Made by a program: the position numbers and the translations under genes | Notes under the pieces: model-generated | Seen by the model: the letters and a program-made list of their open reading frames with translations, nothing else | Told to the model about the DNA's origin: nothing | Databases searched by the model: none | From: Heloderma charlesbogerti | Taxonomy: Eukaryota; Chordata; Lepidosauria; Squamata; Helodermatidae | Reading direction: 5' to 3' | Length of the DNA stretch: 64,000 nucleotides | Assembly: GCA_026122225.1 (NCBI GenBank) | Contig: JANEZZ010000463.1 | Span: 310,001 to 374,000, forward strand | In this document: piece by piece, positions 1 to 10,689 of the stretch | Layout: every line of letters begins with the position of its first letter | Numbering within the stretch: the first letter of the stretch is position 1

Positions 1-845
1 TAAAGGATCAGGTTCGTAGCTTGGGGGTGCTCTTGGATCCAGAACTGTCACTTGAGGCACAGGTGAACTCAGTGGCACGGAGCACTTTTTATCAGCTTAG
101 GCTGGTATACCAACTACGCCCTTATCTGGACAGAGATAGCCTAGCTACAGTTATCCATGCTCTGATAACTTCTCGTCTGGATTACTGCAATGCGTTATAC
201 GTGGGGCTGCCTTTGAAAACGGTCCGGAAACTTCAGCTGGTCCAAAATAGGGCAGCAAGATTGTTAACAGGGACTGGCCTGCGAGCTCATATTACGCCAG
301 TACTTTTCCAGCTGCACTGGCTGCCAGTCCATTTCCGGGCCCGATTCAAAGTGCTGGTGTTAACATTCAAAGCCCTTAACGGCTTGGGGCCAGGTTACCT
401 GAAGGATCGCCTCCTCCCATATGTGCCTGCCCGGACCTTAAGATCAGCAGCAGCGGCCCTTCTCCGTGAGCCCCTGCCAAAGGAAGTGAGGCGGGTGGCT
501 ACTAGGAGGAGGGCTTTTTCTGTTGTGGCACCCCGGCTCTGGAATGAGCTCCCCAGTGAGGTTCGCCTGGCGCCTACGTTGTACTCCTTTCGGTGCCAGG
601 TGAAGACCTTTTTATTTTCCCAGGCATTTTAGCTTTCTAAATTTTTATCTTTGCTGTTTTAAATCTGTATTTTAAACTCCTGTACTGCTGCTAGGTTTTA
701 TTGTGGTTGTATTGTTATATTGTGGTTTTAATGTTCTATATTTTTTAAACTGTTTTATTGTGTGTTGTTTGGTTTTAGTTTTTGTGAACCGCCCAGAGAG
801 CTTCGGCTATTGGGCGGTATAGAAATGAAATAAATAAATAAATAT
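1..845 (+). mobile_element. L2-type LINE, 3' end with ORF2 C terminus
   Basis: An open frame from 21 to 632 encodes the region after the reverse transcriptase fingers and palm of an L2-type LINE: SRLDYCNALYVGLP, QNRAARLL, HWLPVHFRARFKVL and APRLWNELPSEVRLAP are hallmarks of this clade. The element runs off the left edge, so its reverse transcriptase core is outside the window. The 3' untranslated region ends in an AAATAAAT-type tail. Just before the tail, 788-818 forms a hairpin with arms ACCGCCC and GGGCGGT, a structure L2-type tails carry for recognition by their own reverse transcriptase. This copy has no stop over its 203 codons, so it is relatively young. Confidence 0.85.
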
Positions 846-847
846 AA

Positions 848-886
848 GTCCAACACATCTGGAGGGCACCAGGATGGGGAAGCCTG
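848..886. repeat. hAT-like palindromic MITE, end fragment
   Basis: A short stretch resembles the ends of the palindromic elements at 30023-30158 and 47785-47920 (ACATCTGGAGGGCACCAG, then GGGGAAG). Only one end is present. The sequence up to 1033 shows nothing else recognisable. Confidence 0.45.
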
Positions 887-1036
887 TTCCCTGATATTCC
901 CTCATAGTTGTTCTTTCCAATGTAAAGAGTACGAAGTGCTTAGCCTTTCTTGTAGGTGCTCTACATTTTGGCTGCTGTTTTCTACATCTTCTTCATTCCT
1001 ACAATATCCATTTCTGAGTTTTACTTTATTTATTTA

Positions 1037-1433
1037 GGGTGCAATCCTATGTCCCCTAGACAGCATCTAGGGGACAAAGGATATTTAGGTTTCTGGGATC
1101 CATCAGAACCAGGGTTCTGACTTCAGACCCTAGGAACCATGCTCCCTGCCCCCTCTCTTGCCCTGTCATAGCCAGTGCGGTGCTTGGAAACCGAGCACAG
1201 AGACAGTGAAAAGTGGGCGGTCCCGGGGGCGGGGAGGGGAAGGGACTGTGGAACCTGCTTTACACAGCTTTCTATGCATGTCCTGGCCTCCTTCCCTCCC
1301 CTTCCCCCAAGATGAGCTATCAGGGAAAATGCAGGGTGGCCGGAGCACAGAGGCGAGGGTCTGCTGTCTTGCACTGGATACTCAGCAGCCTCCAGCTTTG
1401 GAGGCTGCCGACTATCAACATAGGATTGAGCCC
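1037..1433. mobile_element. Non-autonomous TIR element, Harbinger-like TTA target site
   Basis: Near-identical terminal inverted repeats, GGGTGCAATCCTATG on the left and GGGCTCAATCCTATG read inward from the right, bound a 397-base GC-rich interior. A direct TTA flanks both ends (1034-1036 and 1434-1436). A three-base TWA duplication is typical of PIF/Harbinger transposons. No transposase is encoded. Open frames crossing the interior on both strands have no recognisable domain and are attributed to its base composition. Confidence 0.6.
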
Positions 1434-1436
1434 TTA

Positions 1437-1905
1437 AGTTAGTTACTGAACGCATATCCCACTTTCCCACAAAAATAGTGCTCAAGGCAGCTAATAAAAC
1501 ACAGACAGTATAGAATTGTAGTTAAAAGATAAAAACATTTCAATTAAAAACACATCCATTAAAACACATTAATAAAAAAGAAATGAATAGCACCTGACAG
1601 ATTAAAGCCTACTTCAACAGCAACTCAGCTTAAAAGACAAACATTTGCCTGAATAAAAATGTATGCGTCTGATAGAGGAAGGACAACCGAGATGGAGCTA
1701 GCTCAGCCTCCCTTGGCAAGTAGTTCCAGAGTGTAGAAGCAGCCACCAAGAAGGCCCTCTCTCACACTTTCTCACCAAATGTGCCTCCAACCATGACGGG
1801 ACAGAGAGACAGGCCTCTTCCAAGGATCCCAGCCTCTCATACCACCATATGGCCCAGAATCATACTGGAACATTTGGAGAAATCCTTGAGATGCTAGGGC
1901 AGAGG
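1437..1905 (-). repeat. Antisense LINE-like 3' region with tail
   Basis: Reading the minus strand, a segment carrying GAGAGAGGGCCTTCTTGG and CTACTTGCCAAGGGAGG is followed by AT-rich 3' sequence and the motif GCTGCCTTGAGCACTATTTT near 1480, the layout of reptile L2/CR1-group 3' ends. A related copy lies at 10330-10660. The coding part is too decayed to assign a clade. The tail abuts the TIR element on the left. From 1906 to 3096 I see no repeat family or exon, only non-repetitive intron. Confidence 0.45.
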
Positions 1906-3096
1906 GCTGAATGAAACAAATACCATGTGAATTCAACTTAGTAGATCCCTGTGTGTTGATTCTTTAAGGCTGTTCTGGAGATCAAAATCTCTCCCATAAT
2001 CATTGCAGAGACAGAGCCAAGTGGAATTCCTATACCTCATGAGATTACTTTTGTGAACAAAGCTTTTTCTTAAGTCACCCTAAGCAGTGCCAAGTCCAGA
2101 TTCTAGAGGGGCCTTGGGCAGGATGTTCTCAGCTGGCCCTCCCCACACAGTGTGCCCAGATCTCCTCCTCCTCGCCAATGTTGCCATCCCATTTCCTTGC
2201 CCCTCCTACTCTGAGACCAATCCACACCACCTTCCAGAGAGGGAAAGGACAAGATGTGCTGAGGTTACTGCTCCTTCTTGCTCCTCTCACTGCTTGCCCA
2301 TTTGGCAAGGGAAGGTAAACAGGCAGCAAGGGCAAGGAGAAAGAAAAGCAGAGCCAGGAGTCTCCAAGGATTGGCAATGGATCCCCTACTGCAGCGTGGG
2401 CTTCAGCCGATGCCCCATGACGCCAACTTCTAACAGTGGTCCTGACCAAGAAGACAGGACTTCTCTACCAGGTGTATTTTCTGGAATCCTCTGAGATATC
2501 CCCTCTCCCTGAAGTTTCTTCAAAGGGCATTTCTTCTTTTTGTTAGGACCAGGCAACAAAAGGAAAGAAGCCCATTTTGCCTGTGCTGTGGCCCAGGGCA
2601 TTTCTCCAGGAGTTAAGTCTGTGGTTATAATCAGACCTAAGAAAAGGCCATTTCATCTCTCTTTCCAGCTCATCTCATGGCAAATGAAATAAAAGGGGGG
2701 AGTATTTTTCCAGTCACTGTCAAGCTAATGCTATTAGATACAGGCTGGCGTCAAAAGGGATCTAACAGCAAAGCACAAAAAAAATGTCCTCATTAAAAAA
2801 ATACACACAATAAAAAACTCTCTATTTGTTAGCAGCTTGCAAGTAAGCTCACAATTTATATTGCAATTTAACATTGACTCAATCTAGTTAATCACACACA
2901 GCTTCACAGGACGTTTGGCTGGCAGATGTGCAGGAGATATTAGAATGAAAAGAAAACCTCTAGGTCACCCAAACAGCTGTTTGTGAAATGTATCACCCCT
3001 CCCACCCAAGTATAAAGCTGCAAGCATTAACATCTGTTCTACATCCAAACTTCTTTCTCTTTCTCTCCAGAATATCTCAAACTACTTTAAATTTAC
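1906..3096. other. Intron 5 of PDIA5, no recognised feature
   Basis: The stretch is ordinary mixed-composition sequence with an A-rich patch near 2780-2820. I looked for the next PDIA5 exon on the minus strand and did not find one. Open frames at 2087-2601 on both strands lack domains and splice context. Confidence 0.6.
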
Positions 3097-3142
3097 CTTC
3101 AACGTGAGTGCTCTGCTGTATTCAGTGTGAAATGCACCATCC
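3097..3142 (-). CDS. PDIA5: PDIA5 exon 5
   Basis: The 46-base exon follows a pyrimidine-rich acceptor ending TTCTTGACAG and precedes a GTAAAT donor (from 3096 downward). Its first base completes a lysine codon begun in exon 4. It then encodes DGAFHTEYSRALTLK, ending in phase 0, against DGAFHTEYNRAVTFK in human PDIA5. The open frame continues upstream through the intron to about 3345, but that extension has no similarity to the protein and lies above the splice acceptor, so it is not coding. The next exon, which should lead into the first catalytic thioredoxin domain, was not found in 1-3096. Confidence 0.93.
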
Positions 3143-3887
3143 CTGTCAAGAAATGGAGCATGGGGAAAAACAGCAATTAATTTTAGGAGTGCCATTAGAA
3201 AGTCATGCAGATGTTTACTCTGGTCAGGATAAATGAAGTTTTCCTCAGCTTTCAGGGTGTGCAAAACACAGCCATCAAAAACAAGTTCTTGAAGCAAACA
3301 GGTCTCTAATGGGCAATCACTTCCACAAAGCCTTAATGAGAGCATTTACCACAAGCCAGATTTGGGGAGTGGCAGATGCACATGGGAACTTCCATTTGCA
3401 ACAGTGCACAGGTATATTTATGCATATTGGACCCTAAAGAACTAAAACATTTGTGTGCTAAAGTCTCCTGAAATCAATGAGCTGAAATCAACCTCCAACT
3501 GATTTGGGTAACACAGGTAGCAATTATCTCATTGAAAAGAATCAGGAAGGAATATAGGGTGCCCAAGCTACTTCAAAGTCCAGGTGTTATACTTTTAAAG
3601 TGGAAGGCAATTTCTTCCCATCAACATGTCAGCTTTTAGAAAAATCCCAGCCAAACCCAGCTTGCCACTTACCATGGTAAATGATCAAACAGCTTTTAGG
3701 GCGGTGAGAAGACCCTCCCAAGTTTGGAGCTGCTGGAAAAAAAGGGACGGTCCCCAACCCTTCTTCAGCTTCAAGGTTCAGAGAAGGCCTGGGATTCATT
3801 TTGGTGTTGGTGCTTGCCAGGTGTCCTGTCCATGGGGCACGATGGGACACCTGAGGGTGACTTAATCAGGCAAATAGCCAGGAGAGC

Positions 3888-4027
3888 AGCCTTCTCCAAC
3901 CTGACACCCTCCAGCTTTGTTTAACAACAACTCCCATCATCTCCAACCAGCATGGTCAATGACTACAGATGATGGGATTTGTCGTGCAGCACATCTGGAG
4001 GATGCCAGGTTTGGGGAGGCTATGGTA
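3888..4027. repeat. hAT-like palindromic MITE
   Basis: An imperfect palindrome of about 140 bases has the internal motif ACAACTCCCATCATC on one arm and GATGATGGGATTTGTCG on the other, with outer arms reading TCCAACCTGACACCCTCCAG and CTGGAGGATGCCAGGTTTGG. It belongs to the same family as the copies at 30, 46.5 and 47.8 kb. It lies in intron 4 of PDIA5. Confidence 0.55.
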
Positions 4028-4696
4028 GACTTAGGCTAGAATTGCAGAACCTTGGATAGCTCCAAGTACACGAATTGTTCTAATGAGTTCTCACGCTCAA
4101 GGGAGGCTTCCTATGCCTTTTGGGCCAGGATACCCAGCCAAGCTCCACCCGCTTCTTGGAGAGTGCAGAGCCTTAAAGGGCTACTCCCCTGGCCTGGAGC
4201 CTAGCATTCGGCCACCACTCAGTCAGCTCCTGCCCTGTGCATTGCTTGTGCTGGCAAAGAGGCACTGGGGAGCGCAAGGCCCCTGTTGTTATGGGAGCTA
4301 GTTGCTCAGGGGACTCTGGCTCAAGAGGCTCCTTGGCTGACAGACAGTTCAGTGTTGGCATCTGGGTTCTGTACCTCCACAGCCCATATTGCTGGTCTTC
4401 CTGATACAACTGGTTCTTCTCCCGTGCATTATAGTCCTGGCTTCTGCTCAGGGTCACAACACTGGGAGTTCAGAGCACTAGGCAAGAGCTAGAGCCTGCT
4501 TCCATCTCAGAGCTGAAGAGGGAGGTAGAAGCAGGTGAGTTTGTACCGGAGCTTGCCAGGTTCACTGAGCAAGCACAGGGACAAAGCCCCTTTCACTACC
4601 TGGAGGGGGAGGAGGCCAAGGCATGTGGGCTTGCTGGGTGCCAACAAGAGTGCCAACAACTGCAAAAGTAAGGCTGAAGTGGGGAGGCCGAGGCGT

Positions 4697-4926
4697 GACT
4701 ACATTCCATTACTACATTTAAATCCTGCTTTTTTTCCTCTTGCAAGACAGATTACATAGTTCTCCTCTCTATCTTCTCCTCATAACAACTGTGTGAGGCA
4801 GGTTAGGGACTGCGAGTGTGTTACTGGCCCAAAGTCACCCAGTGGACTTCATGGCTGAGTGGAGACTAGGACCTGGATCTCCCATGTCCCAGTCCAACTC
4901 TCTAACCACTACACCATACTGGCTCT
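4697..4926 (-). mobile_element. MIR-like (CORE-type) tRNA SINE
   Basis: On the minus strand the head reads CCAGTATGGTGTAGTGGTTA, a polymerase III A box of tRNA type, followed by a decayed B box. The body reads GGTGACTTTGGGCCAGTAAC, and then a TGTTATGAGGAG segment close to the mammalian MIR core. The 3' part is T-rich in the plus strand. Such SINEs are known to depend on L2-group reverse transcriptase. Confidence 0.65.
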
Positions 4927-5534
4927 CTTCACAGATGATGGCTTGTGTCTGCATTTAGCAGGTGCTGCTAGTGCCTGGCAAGCACACAGACAAAGGAAGC
5001 CTCCACTTCTGTCTTCTCCCCTCCAACTCTGAGCTGGAGCGGGTTGAGGGCTTGTATTCACCCTGCATGGTGTACAGAGTGAGGTCAGGACCAAAACCCA
5101 GACCCATGGAGGAGCACAATTCTGGCAACAAGAAATCTTTGGCTGACCACCACACCCAACCAAAATTTGTAAATCTCTGAATGACTCTATGAGGTCTATG
5201 AAAGCTACATATGAATTGTGCTGATTGCATAAACCCAGTGCGAACAATCCAGACAAGTTAAGCAGTTTGAGGTCAAATTGTTTTAAACTGGAGAGTTAAG
5301 CAAGGGCTTAGAGATCTTTCTCTCTCTCATAAAATCAATGGGACAGACATACTCAACTATGGCTGGAGTGTTCCAACAGAAGTTAGCTGTAGACCATCAG
5401 CTCGCAGTAGGCAGCCACGAAGACGGTGCCTGCCCATGACTTAATCCTTCATTATGAAATGTCCATCAGTACCCCAGTTTTGCAGTAAGACTGCACCAGA
5501 GTATGAATATGTAACAAAATGTTTGTGCCTCTTT
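4927..5534. other. Intron 4 of PDIA5, no recognised feature
   Basis: No repeat family or exon is recognised between the MIR-like SINE and the small palindrome at 5535. Overlapping minus-strand open frames (4909-5256) have no domain and no consensus splice pair. Confidence 0.5.
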
Positions 5535-5612
5535 GGGTTGTAATCCTATGCACATTTCCTTGGGAGCATGTCTTATTTGCACTCACTGTAAACTTGTATA
5601 AGATTGCGCAGC
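5535..5612. repeat. Short palindromic MITE of the CAATCCTATG family
   Basis: The left end GGGTTGTAATCCTATGC and the inverted right end GCTGCGCAATCTTATAC match in most positions and enclose about 45 bases. The ends resemble the TIRs at 1037 and 29582. It lies 87 bases from the donor of exon 4 and is intronic. Confidence 0.5.
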
Positions 5613-5698
5613 TCTGGCAGTTTTAATTTTAGCCATTGAATATTGCAGTAGCTTGAACATTAAAAAAAAAAACCCTCTCAATCCACTCCTGTACTTAC

Positions 5699-5782
5699 TT
5701 GTAATGTAATAACTCTACCCCTTTCTCCTTGGAACTAGGGTCAACTTTCATCTTCTTGCATAGTTTTCGGCTCTCTGAATCA
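5699..5782 (-). CDS. PDIA5: PDIA5 exon 4
   Basis: The 84-base exon is bounded by an acceptor ending CTCTTGCAG above 5782 and a GTAAGT donor reading down from 5698. Its first base completes the glycine codon split with exon 3. It then encodes DSESRKLCKKMKVDPSSK and VELLHY, ending two bases into the next codon. The human counterpart reads DAESRKLCKKMKVDLSPK, so identity is high and there is no stop or frameshift. The exon is separated from exon 3 by the 25-kb intron that holds the BovB element, and from exon 5 by a short intron with a MIR-like SINE. Confidence 0.95.
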
Positions 5783-5914
5783 CTGCAAGAGATAAACAAA
5801 AGATACCGATATTTTAAAATGTTATCACCAAATCACAGTCAACAATAACTACATATAAGTAATTCTGGTTTAACAGTTTTATTGTAAGTACTGAAAATGT
5901 AGCTTAAATCACAA

Positions 5915-6345
5915 GTTTGATCTTCATTGGAGGTCCCGTTATATGTCTCACCACTGAGAGAAGTTAGATTGGTAGGTACTAGAGACAGGGCCTTTTCTGT
6001 AGCAGCCCCCTCTCCGCTGATCATGGAATGCTCCCCCTAGAAAGATTAGATAGGCTCCCTCAATATTATGCTTTAGGCAACTGATTTCTTCTCTGTTATG
6101 CTTTAGGAAGGCGGCTAAGAGTGTCCTGTTTCCTTGGGCTTTTAATGATGTTGAATGTTTTATGCTGCTCTTACTGTCACTCTTTAAATTTATTGTGTTG
6201 AATCTGTTTGACTCTTGTATTTATTGTTTTTTATGAAGTAGGAGGTTTTACTTGGTTTTTATTGTAGCTTTATTGTAAATCAGCCTGGGTGCTTGGTAGA
6301 TGTGAGAGTGCATTTTGTGAATTTATTAAATAAAGTTAATGCTCA
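5915..6345 (+). repeat. L2-like LINE, decayed 3' end
   Basis: The stretch GAGACAGGGCCTTTTCTGTAG, then a TGGAATGCTCC segment, corresponds to the AFSVVAPRLWNELP region of L2 ORF2 with stops and gaps. A T-rich 3' untranslated region and ATTTATTAAATAAAG follow. It is a 5'-truncated, old copy just left of the BovB 3' end. Confidence 0.55.
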
Positions 6346-6493
6346 TGTGCAACATATTACAAAACTGAGTTGTGAACACAGATTATTTGTTTCTTCAACT
6401 TTTTAAATGTTGCTTTTCAAAAGGCAGCTTAAAACAATACAAAGTCCAGCAATAAAATTATTTTAATAGAATAAGAACATTTGTTGTTGTTGT

Positions 6494-7099
6494 TCAGTCA
6501 TTCAGTCGTGTCCGACTCTTTGTGACCCCATGGACCATAGCACGCCAGGCCTTCCTGTCCTCCGCTCTCTCCCGGAGTGTGTTCAAGTCCATATTCATTG
6601 CATCAGTGATGCTATCTAGCCATCTCATCCTCTGCCGTCCCCTTCTCCTTTTGCCTTCAATCTTTCCCAGCATCAGGGTCTTTTCCAGGGAGTTTTCTCT
6701 TCGCATTAGGTGGCCAAAATATTTGAGCTTCAGTTTCAGTATCTGTCCTTCCAATGAGCACTCAGGGTTGATTTCCTTTAGGATGGACTGATTGGACCTC
6801 CTTGCAGTCCAGGGGACTCGTAAGAGTCTTCTCCAGCACCACAGTTCGAAAGCATCAATTCTTCGGCACTCAGCCTTCCTTATAGTCCAGCTCTCACAGC
6901 CATACATTGCTACTGGGAAAACCATAGCTTTGATTATACGAACCTTTGTCGGCAAGGTGATGTCTCTGCTTCTTACTATGCTGTCTAGGTTTGCCATAGC
7001 TTTCCTCCCAAGGAGCAAGCGTCTTTTAATTTCATGGCTACAGTCACCGTCTGCAGTGACCTTGGAGCCCAAGAAAATAAAATCTGTCACTGCTTCCAT
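6494..7099 (-). pseudogene. BovB ORF, C-terminal segment
   Basis: This is the post-RT region of the RTE polyprotein: VTDFIFLGSKVTADGDCSHE, AMVFPVAMYGCESWTIRKAE, CWRRLLRVPWTARRSN and the terminal HGVTKSRTRLND. It is open over 201 codons and reaches the natural stop about 15 bases before the 3' end of the element. It is offset from the RT core by a frame break near 7140. Confidence 0.92.
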
Positions 7100-7157
7100 T
7101 TCTTCCCCTTCTATATGTCAGGAAGTGATGGGGCCAGATGCCATGATCTGAGTTTTT

Positions 7158-7889
7158 TTAATGCTTAGTTTCAAACCAGCTTTTACACTCTCCACTTGCA
7201 CCCTCAACGAGGCTCTTGAGATCCTCTTCGCTTTCTGCCATTAGGGTGGTATCATCTGCGTATCTGAGGTTGTTGACAATTCTCCCAGCAATCTTAATTA
7301 CGACCTGTGAGTCATCCAACCCGGCGTTTCTCATGATGCACTTTGCATAGAAATTAAATAAGCAGGGCGACAATATACAGGCTTGTCGTACTCCTTTCCC
7401 AATTTTGAACCAATCAGTTGTTCCATGTCCGGTTCTTACTGTTGCTTCTTGACCCTTGTACAGGTTTCTCAGGAGACAGGTAAGGTGGTCTGGTACTCCC
7501 ATCACTTTAAGAATTTGCCACAGTTTGTTGTGATCCACACAATCAAAGGCTTTAGCATAGTCAATGAAGCAGAAAGAGACGTTTTTCTGGAATTCTCTTG
7601 CTTTCTCCATGATCCAGCGAAAGTAGGCGATTTGATATCTAGTTCCTCTGCCTCTTCGAAACCCAGCTGGTACTTCCGGTAGTTCTCGGTCCACATACTG
7701 CTGAAGCGTAGCTTGTAGGATTTTGAGCATAACTTTGCTGGCATGTGAAATGAGTGCAATTGTACGGTAGTTTGAACACTCTTTGGCGTTGCCCTTCTTT
7801 GGAATTGGAATGTAAACTGACCTTTTCCAGTCTTGTGGCCATTGTTGAGTATTCCAAATTTGTTGGCATATTGAGTGCAGCACTTTCAC
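7158..7889 (-). pseudogene. BovB reverse transcriptase core
   Basis: The 243-residue stretch contains the RT blocks in order: WKRSVYIPIPKKGN, CSNYRTIALIS, AGFRRGRGTR, SFCFIDYAKAFDCVDH (first catalytic Asp), VRQACILSPCLFNFYAKCIM and LRYADDTTLMAE. The YADD box is encoded at 7251-7262. The catalytic residues are present, but the ORF is broken on both sides. A one-frame shift separates this part from the upstream linker. Confidence 0.92.
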
Positions 7890-7953
7890 AGCATCATCTT
7901 TTAGGATCTTAAATAGCTCAGCTGGAATACTGTCATCTCCGCTTGCTTTGTTG

Positions 7954-8700
7954 TTAAGTAATGCTTCCTAAGGCCCACTTGACTTCACTCTCTAAGATGT
8001 CCAGCACAAGTTCAGTGACCACACTATCATGGCTATCAGGGACATTAAGATCTTTCCTGTATAGTTCTTCTGTGTATTCTTTCCACCTCTTCTTAATCTC
8101 ATCTGCTTCTGTTAGGTCCCTGCCTTCTTTGTCCTTTATCATGCCCGTCTTTGCACAAAACGTTCCCTTGAGATCTCCGATTTTCTTGAAGAGATCTCTA
8201 GTCTTTCCCATTCTATTGTTTTCCTCGATTTCTTTGCATTGTTCATTTAAGAAGGCCTTCTTGTCTCTCCTTGCTATTCTCTGGAACTCTGCATTCAGTT
8301 GGATATATCTTCCCCTTTCTCCCTTGCTTTTCGCTTCCCTTCTTTCGTTAGCTACTTGTAAAGCCTCATCAGACAGCCACTTGGTTTTCTTGCATTTCTT
8401 TTTCTTTGGGATGGATTTTGTTGCTGCCTCCTGAACAATGTTACGGACCTCCGTCCATAGTTCCTCAGGCACTCTGTCTATCAGGTCTAATCCCTTAAAT
8501 CTATTTGTCACCTCTATTTGTTTATCGGTTTTCCCTATGTTCTTCAATTTAAGCTGAAATTTTGCAAGAAGCAGCTCATGATCTGAGCCACAGTCAGCTC
8601 CTGGTCTTGTTTTTACTGACTGTATGGAGCTTCTCCATCTTTGGCTGCAAAGTACATAATCAATCTGGTTTCGATATTGACCATCTGGTGATTTCCATGT
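7954..8700 (-). pseudogene. BovB ORF, endonuclease end and linker to RT
   Basis: Left of the solo LTR the frame resumes with SPDGQYRNQIDYVLCSQRWR and PGADCGSDHELLL. These hold the IDYVL and SDH motifs of the endonuclease active site. The lysine-rich linker before the reverse transcriptase follows (EAATKSIPKKKKCKKTKW). A stop ends the open stretch near 7954. The residues read upstream of SPDGQ in this frame come from the LTR, not from BovB. Confidence 0.9.
8696..8700 (+). repeat. Left target-site duplication of the solo LTR (CATGT)
   Basis: CATGT at 8696-8700 is repeated at 9226-9230, directly outside the LTR ends. Removing one copy plus the LTR restores a continuous BovB sequence. Confidence 0.9.
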
Positions 8701-9225
8701 TGTCAGGGTGGACACTGAGCCCACAGAACCTCAGAGCAGTTCTGATTCTGAGGAGAAACAGCCGTCCGTGGGAGAGGAGCGTGCTCATCCCTCCCAGGCC
8801 CTGCATCTGGCAGAGATTCCTCCTGCCGGCATTCCAGAGATAGATAGCGGTCCTGGGAGTGAAAGAGAGCAGAAGGAGGGCTGGCTGGATGCTCAATGCA
8901 GACGCAAAGAGTGACGAACTATGGAAGGCGCAGAAAGGAGGCGTAGCACCCGTTTGGTGCGCAAGCAACGGTCGCGTCCAGAGGACCCAAGAGAAAAGGG
9001 GAGGGACTCTCCCTAGCCCATAAGTTCAGGGTCTGCAAGTGATTCTCATTCAAACAGGGACCAACTGTTTCCAACCGGGGACATAGGTTACTCTGCTGTT
9101 CATAGCTTAGTTGCTGATGATAGAGTTATTAAGTTGTAAAAGGAATAAAGACTTGAAAAGAATCCTTTGTGTCTGGAGTTGGCTACTGGAGTATACTGAA
9201 AGAGGCTGGCTAGGGCCACCTGACA
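8701..9225 (+). mobile_element. Solo LTR inserted in BovB
   Basis: A 525-base segment begins TGTCAGG and ends CCTGACA, the inverted TG...CA ends of a long terminal repeat. It is bounded by a perfect 5-base duplication (CATGT). An AATAAA signal at 9144-9149 lies about 80 bases before the right end, giving plus-strand polarity with a U3-R-U5 layout. No internal region, primer-binding site or second LTR is present, so it is a solo LTR left by LTR-LTR recombination. A 5-base duplication fits Ty3/Gypsy-type and some endogenous retroviral elements; I cannot choose between them. The open frames across it are part of the LTR, not a gene. Confidence 0.9.
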
Positions 9226-9776
9226 CATGTGTACAGTCGTCTCTTGTGCTGTTGGAAAAGAGTGTTTGCTATGATCAGCGTGTTCTCTTGGCAAAACTCT
9301 ATTAGCCTTTGTCCTGCTTCATTTTGTACACCAAGGCCATGCTTGCCTGTTATCCCGGTGATTTCTTGACTTCCTACTTTAGCATTCCAATCCCCTATGA
9401 TGAAAAGGACATCTTTTTTTGGTGTTAGTTCTAGGTGTTATAGGTCTTCACAGAACCGATCAACCTCAGCTTCTTCAGCCTCAGTGGTTGGGGGATAGAC
9501 TTGAATTACTGTGATGTTGAATGGTTTGCCTTGGATTCGTACTGAGATCATTCTATCATTTTTGAGATTGTACCCCAGTAATGCTTTTCCCACCCTTTTA
9601 TTGACTATGAGTGCTACTCCATTTCATCTAAGGGATTCTTGCCCACAGTAGTAGATATAATGGTCACCTGAATTAAATTCGCCCATGCTTGTCCATTTTA
9701 GCGCACTGATTCCCAAGATGTCGATGTTCAGTCTTGCCATCTCATGTTTGACCACCTCCAGCTTACCTTGATTCAT

Positions 9777-10124
9777 TCATCTTACATTCCAGGTTCCTAA
9801 ACAATATTGTTCTTTACAGCATCGGACTTTATTTTCACCACCAGACACATCCACAGCTGAGTGTCGTTTCGGCTTTGGCCCAGCCGCTTCACTCTTTCTG
9901 GCGCTACTTGGAAATACCCTCTGCTCTCCCCCAGTAGTATATTGGACACCTTCCGACCTGAGGGGCTCATCTTCCGGCGTCATCTCTTTTAGCCTTGTGA
10001 TACGTTCTATGGGGTTTTCTTGGCAAGAATACTGGAGTGGGTTGCCATTTCCTTCTCCAGTGGACCACATTTTGTCAGAACTCTCCGCCATGACCTGCCC
10101 GTCTTGGGTAGCCCTGCACGGCAT
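9777..10124 (-). pseudogene. BovB ORF, N-terminal segment
   Basis: A 115-residue stretch contains EGNGNPLQYSCQENPIER and ends with CLGTWNVR, the first strand of the endonuclease/exonuclease/phosphatase domain. A stop directly after CLGTWNVR separates it from the rest of the endonuclease, which continues in decayed form to the LTR at 9225. Recognisable pieces include GDWNAKVG and the QENTL segment near the LTR. It is a remnant of one long ORF rather than a separate gene. Confidence 0.85.
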
Positions 10125-10329
10125 AGCTTATGGCTTCACTGAGTTACGCAAGCCCCTTCGCCACAACAAGGCAGTGATCCATGAAGGGGAAGAAAAATAG
10201 TAACATAAAATATATAATGCCCCATGACTCAGAAAGACAGTTCTTGTTATTGGGTAACATTTCTGGACAGGTGGAATACAAATCCCTTAAATATGAAATA
10301 AAAATTAATATATATTATTAATTATTGAT

Positions 10330-10660
10330 AGAATCCAAGGTCAGATGATTTCCACAATGGAAGATTTGAGTAACGAGTTTTATTTTTAGTGGCAATTGAT
10401 AAAACTGGATAGATGGTAAAAACAAACAAAATCCTCAAAAAGCACCTAACTTCATAAATTAAAAGAGTAAAATACATAAAAACACACAAGTCAAAAGAGA
10501 CGTTTAAGTTATCATCTAGGACAAGAACAGCATTTAAAGGCACAACACAAAACAGACGTTCAGCTGACAGCACAAAGACATCAGATTCACGACAGATAAG
10601 CCTCCCAGGGAAGAGTTCCAGAGCCAGGACACCATCCCCGAGAAGGCCCTCTCATGGGTC
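10330..10660 (-). repeat. Antisense LINE-like 3' region
   Basis: The minus strand holds GAGAGGGCCTTCTCGGGG and GGCTCTGGAACTCTTCCCTG, followed by a long A/T-rich 3' segment. The layout is the same as at 1437-1905. It is too decayed to assign beyond the L2/CR1 group. Confidence 0.4.
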
Positions 10661-10689
10661 TAATCCTAAAGGAAATAGGAAGACTGCTT

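Larger units (their letters stand above)
6482..10195 (-). mobile_element. BovB (RTE) LINE, near full length, split by a solo LTR
   Basis: The minus strand carries a BovB element from its 5' leader near 10195 to its simple-repeat 3' end (TTGTTGTTG in the plus strand) at 6482. Without the 525-base LTR and the duplicated target it is about 3.2 kb, the usual full length. The 5' part encodes the start of the AP-like endonuclease (CLGTWNVR). The terminal peptide HGVTKSRTRLND and the 3' motif CAGTCGTGTCCGACTCT are diagnostic of BovB. The coding frame is broken by several stops and shifts, so it cannot act on its own. It lies in intron 3 of PDIA5 on the same strand as the gene. Confidence 0.95.

Noticed and set aside
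1123..1485. Serine/arginine-rich protein on the minus strand
   Set aside because: The frame is produced by the GC-rich interior of a TIR element and is overlapped by frames on both strands.
3143..3345. Upstream extension of the minus-strand frame at PDIA5 exon 5
   Set aside because: It is open but lies above a good splice acceptor, and has no PDIA5 similarity.
6522..7151. Plus-strand genes opposite BovB
   Set aside because: They are antisense shadows of the BovB ORF.
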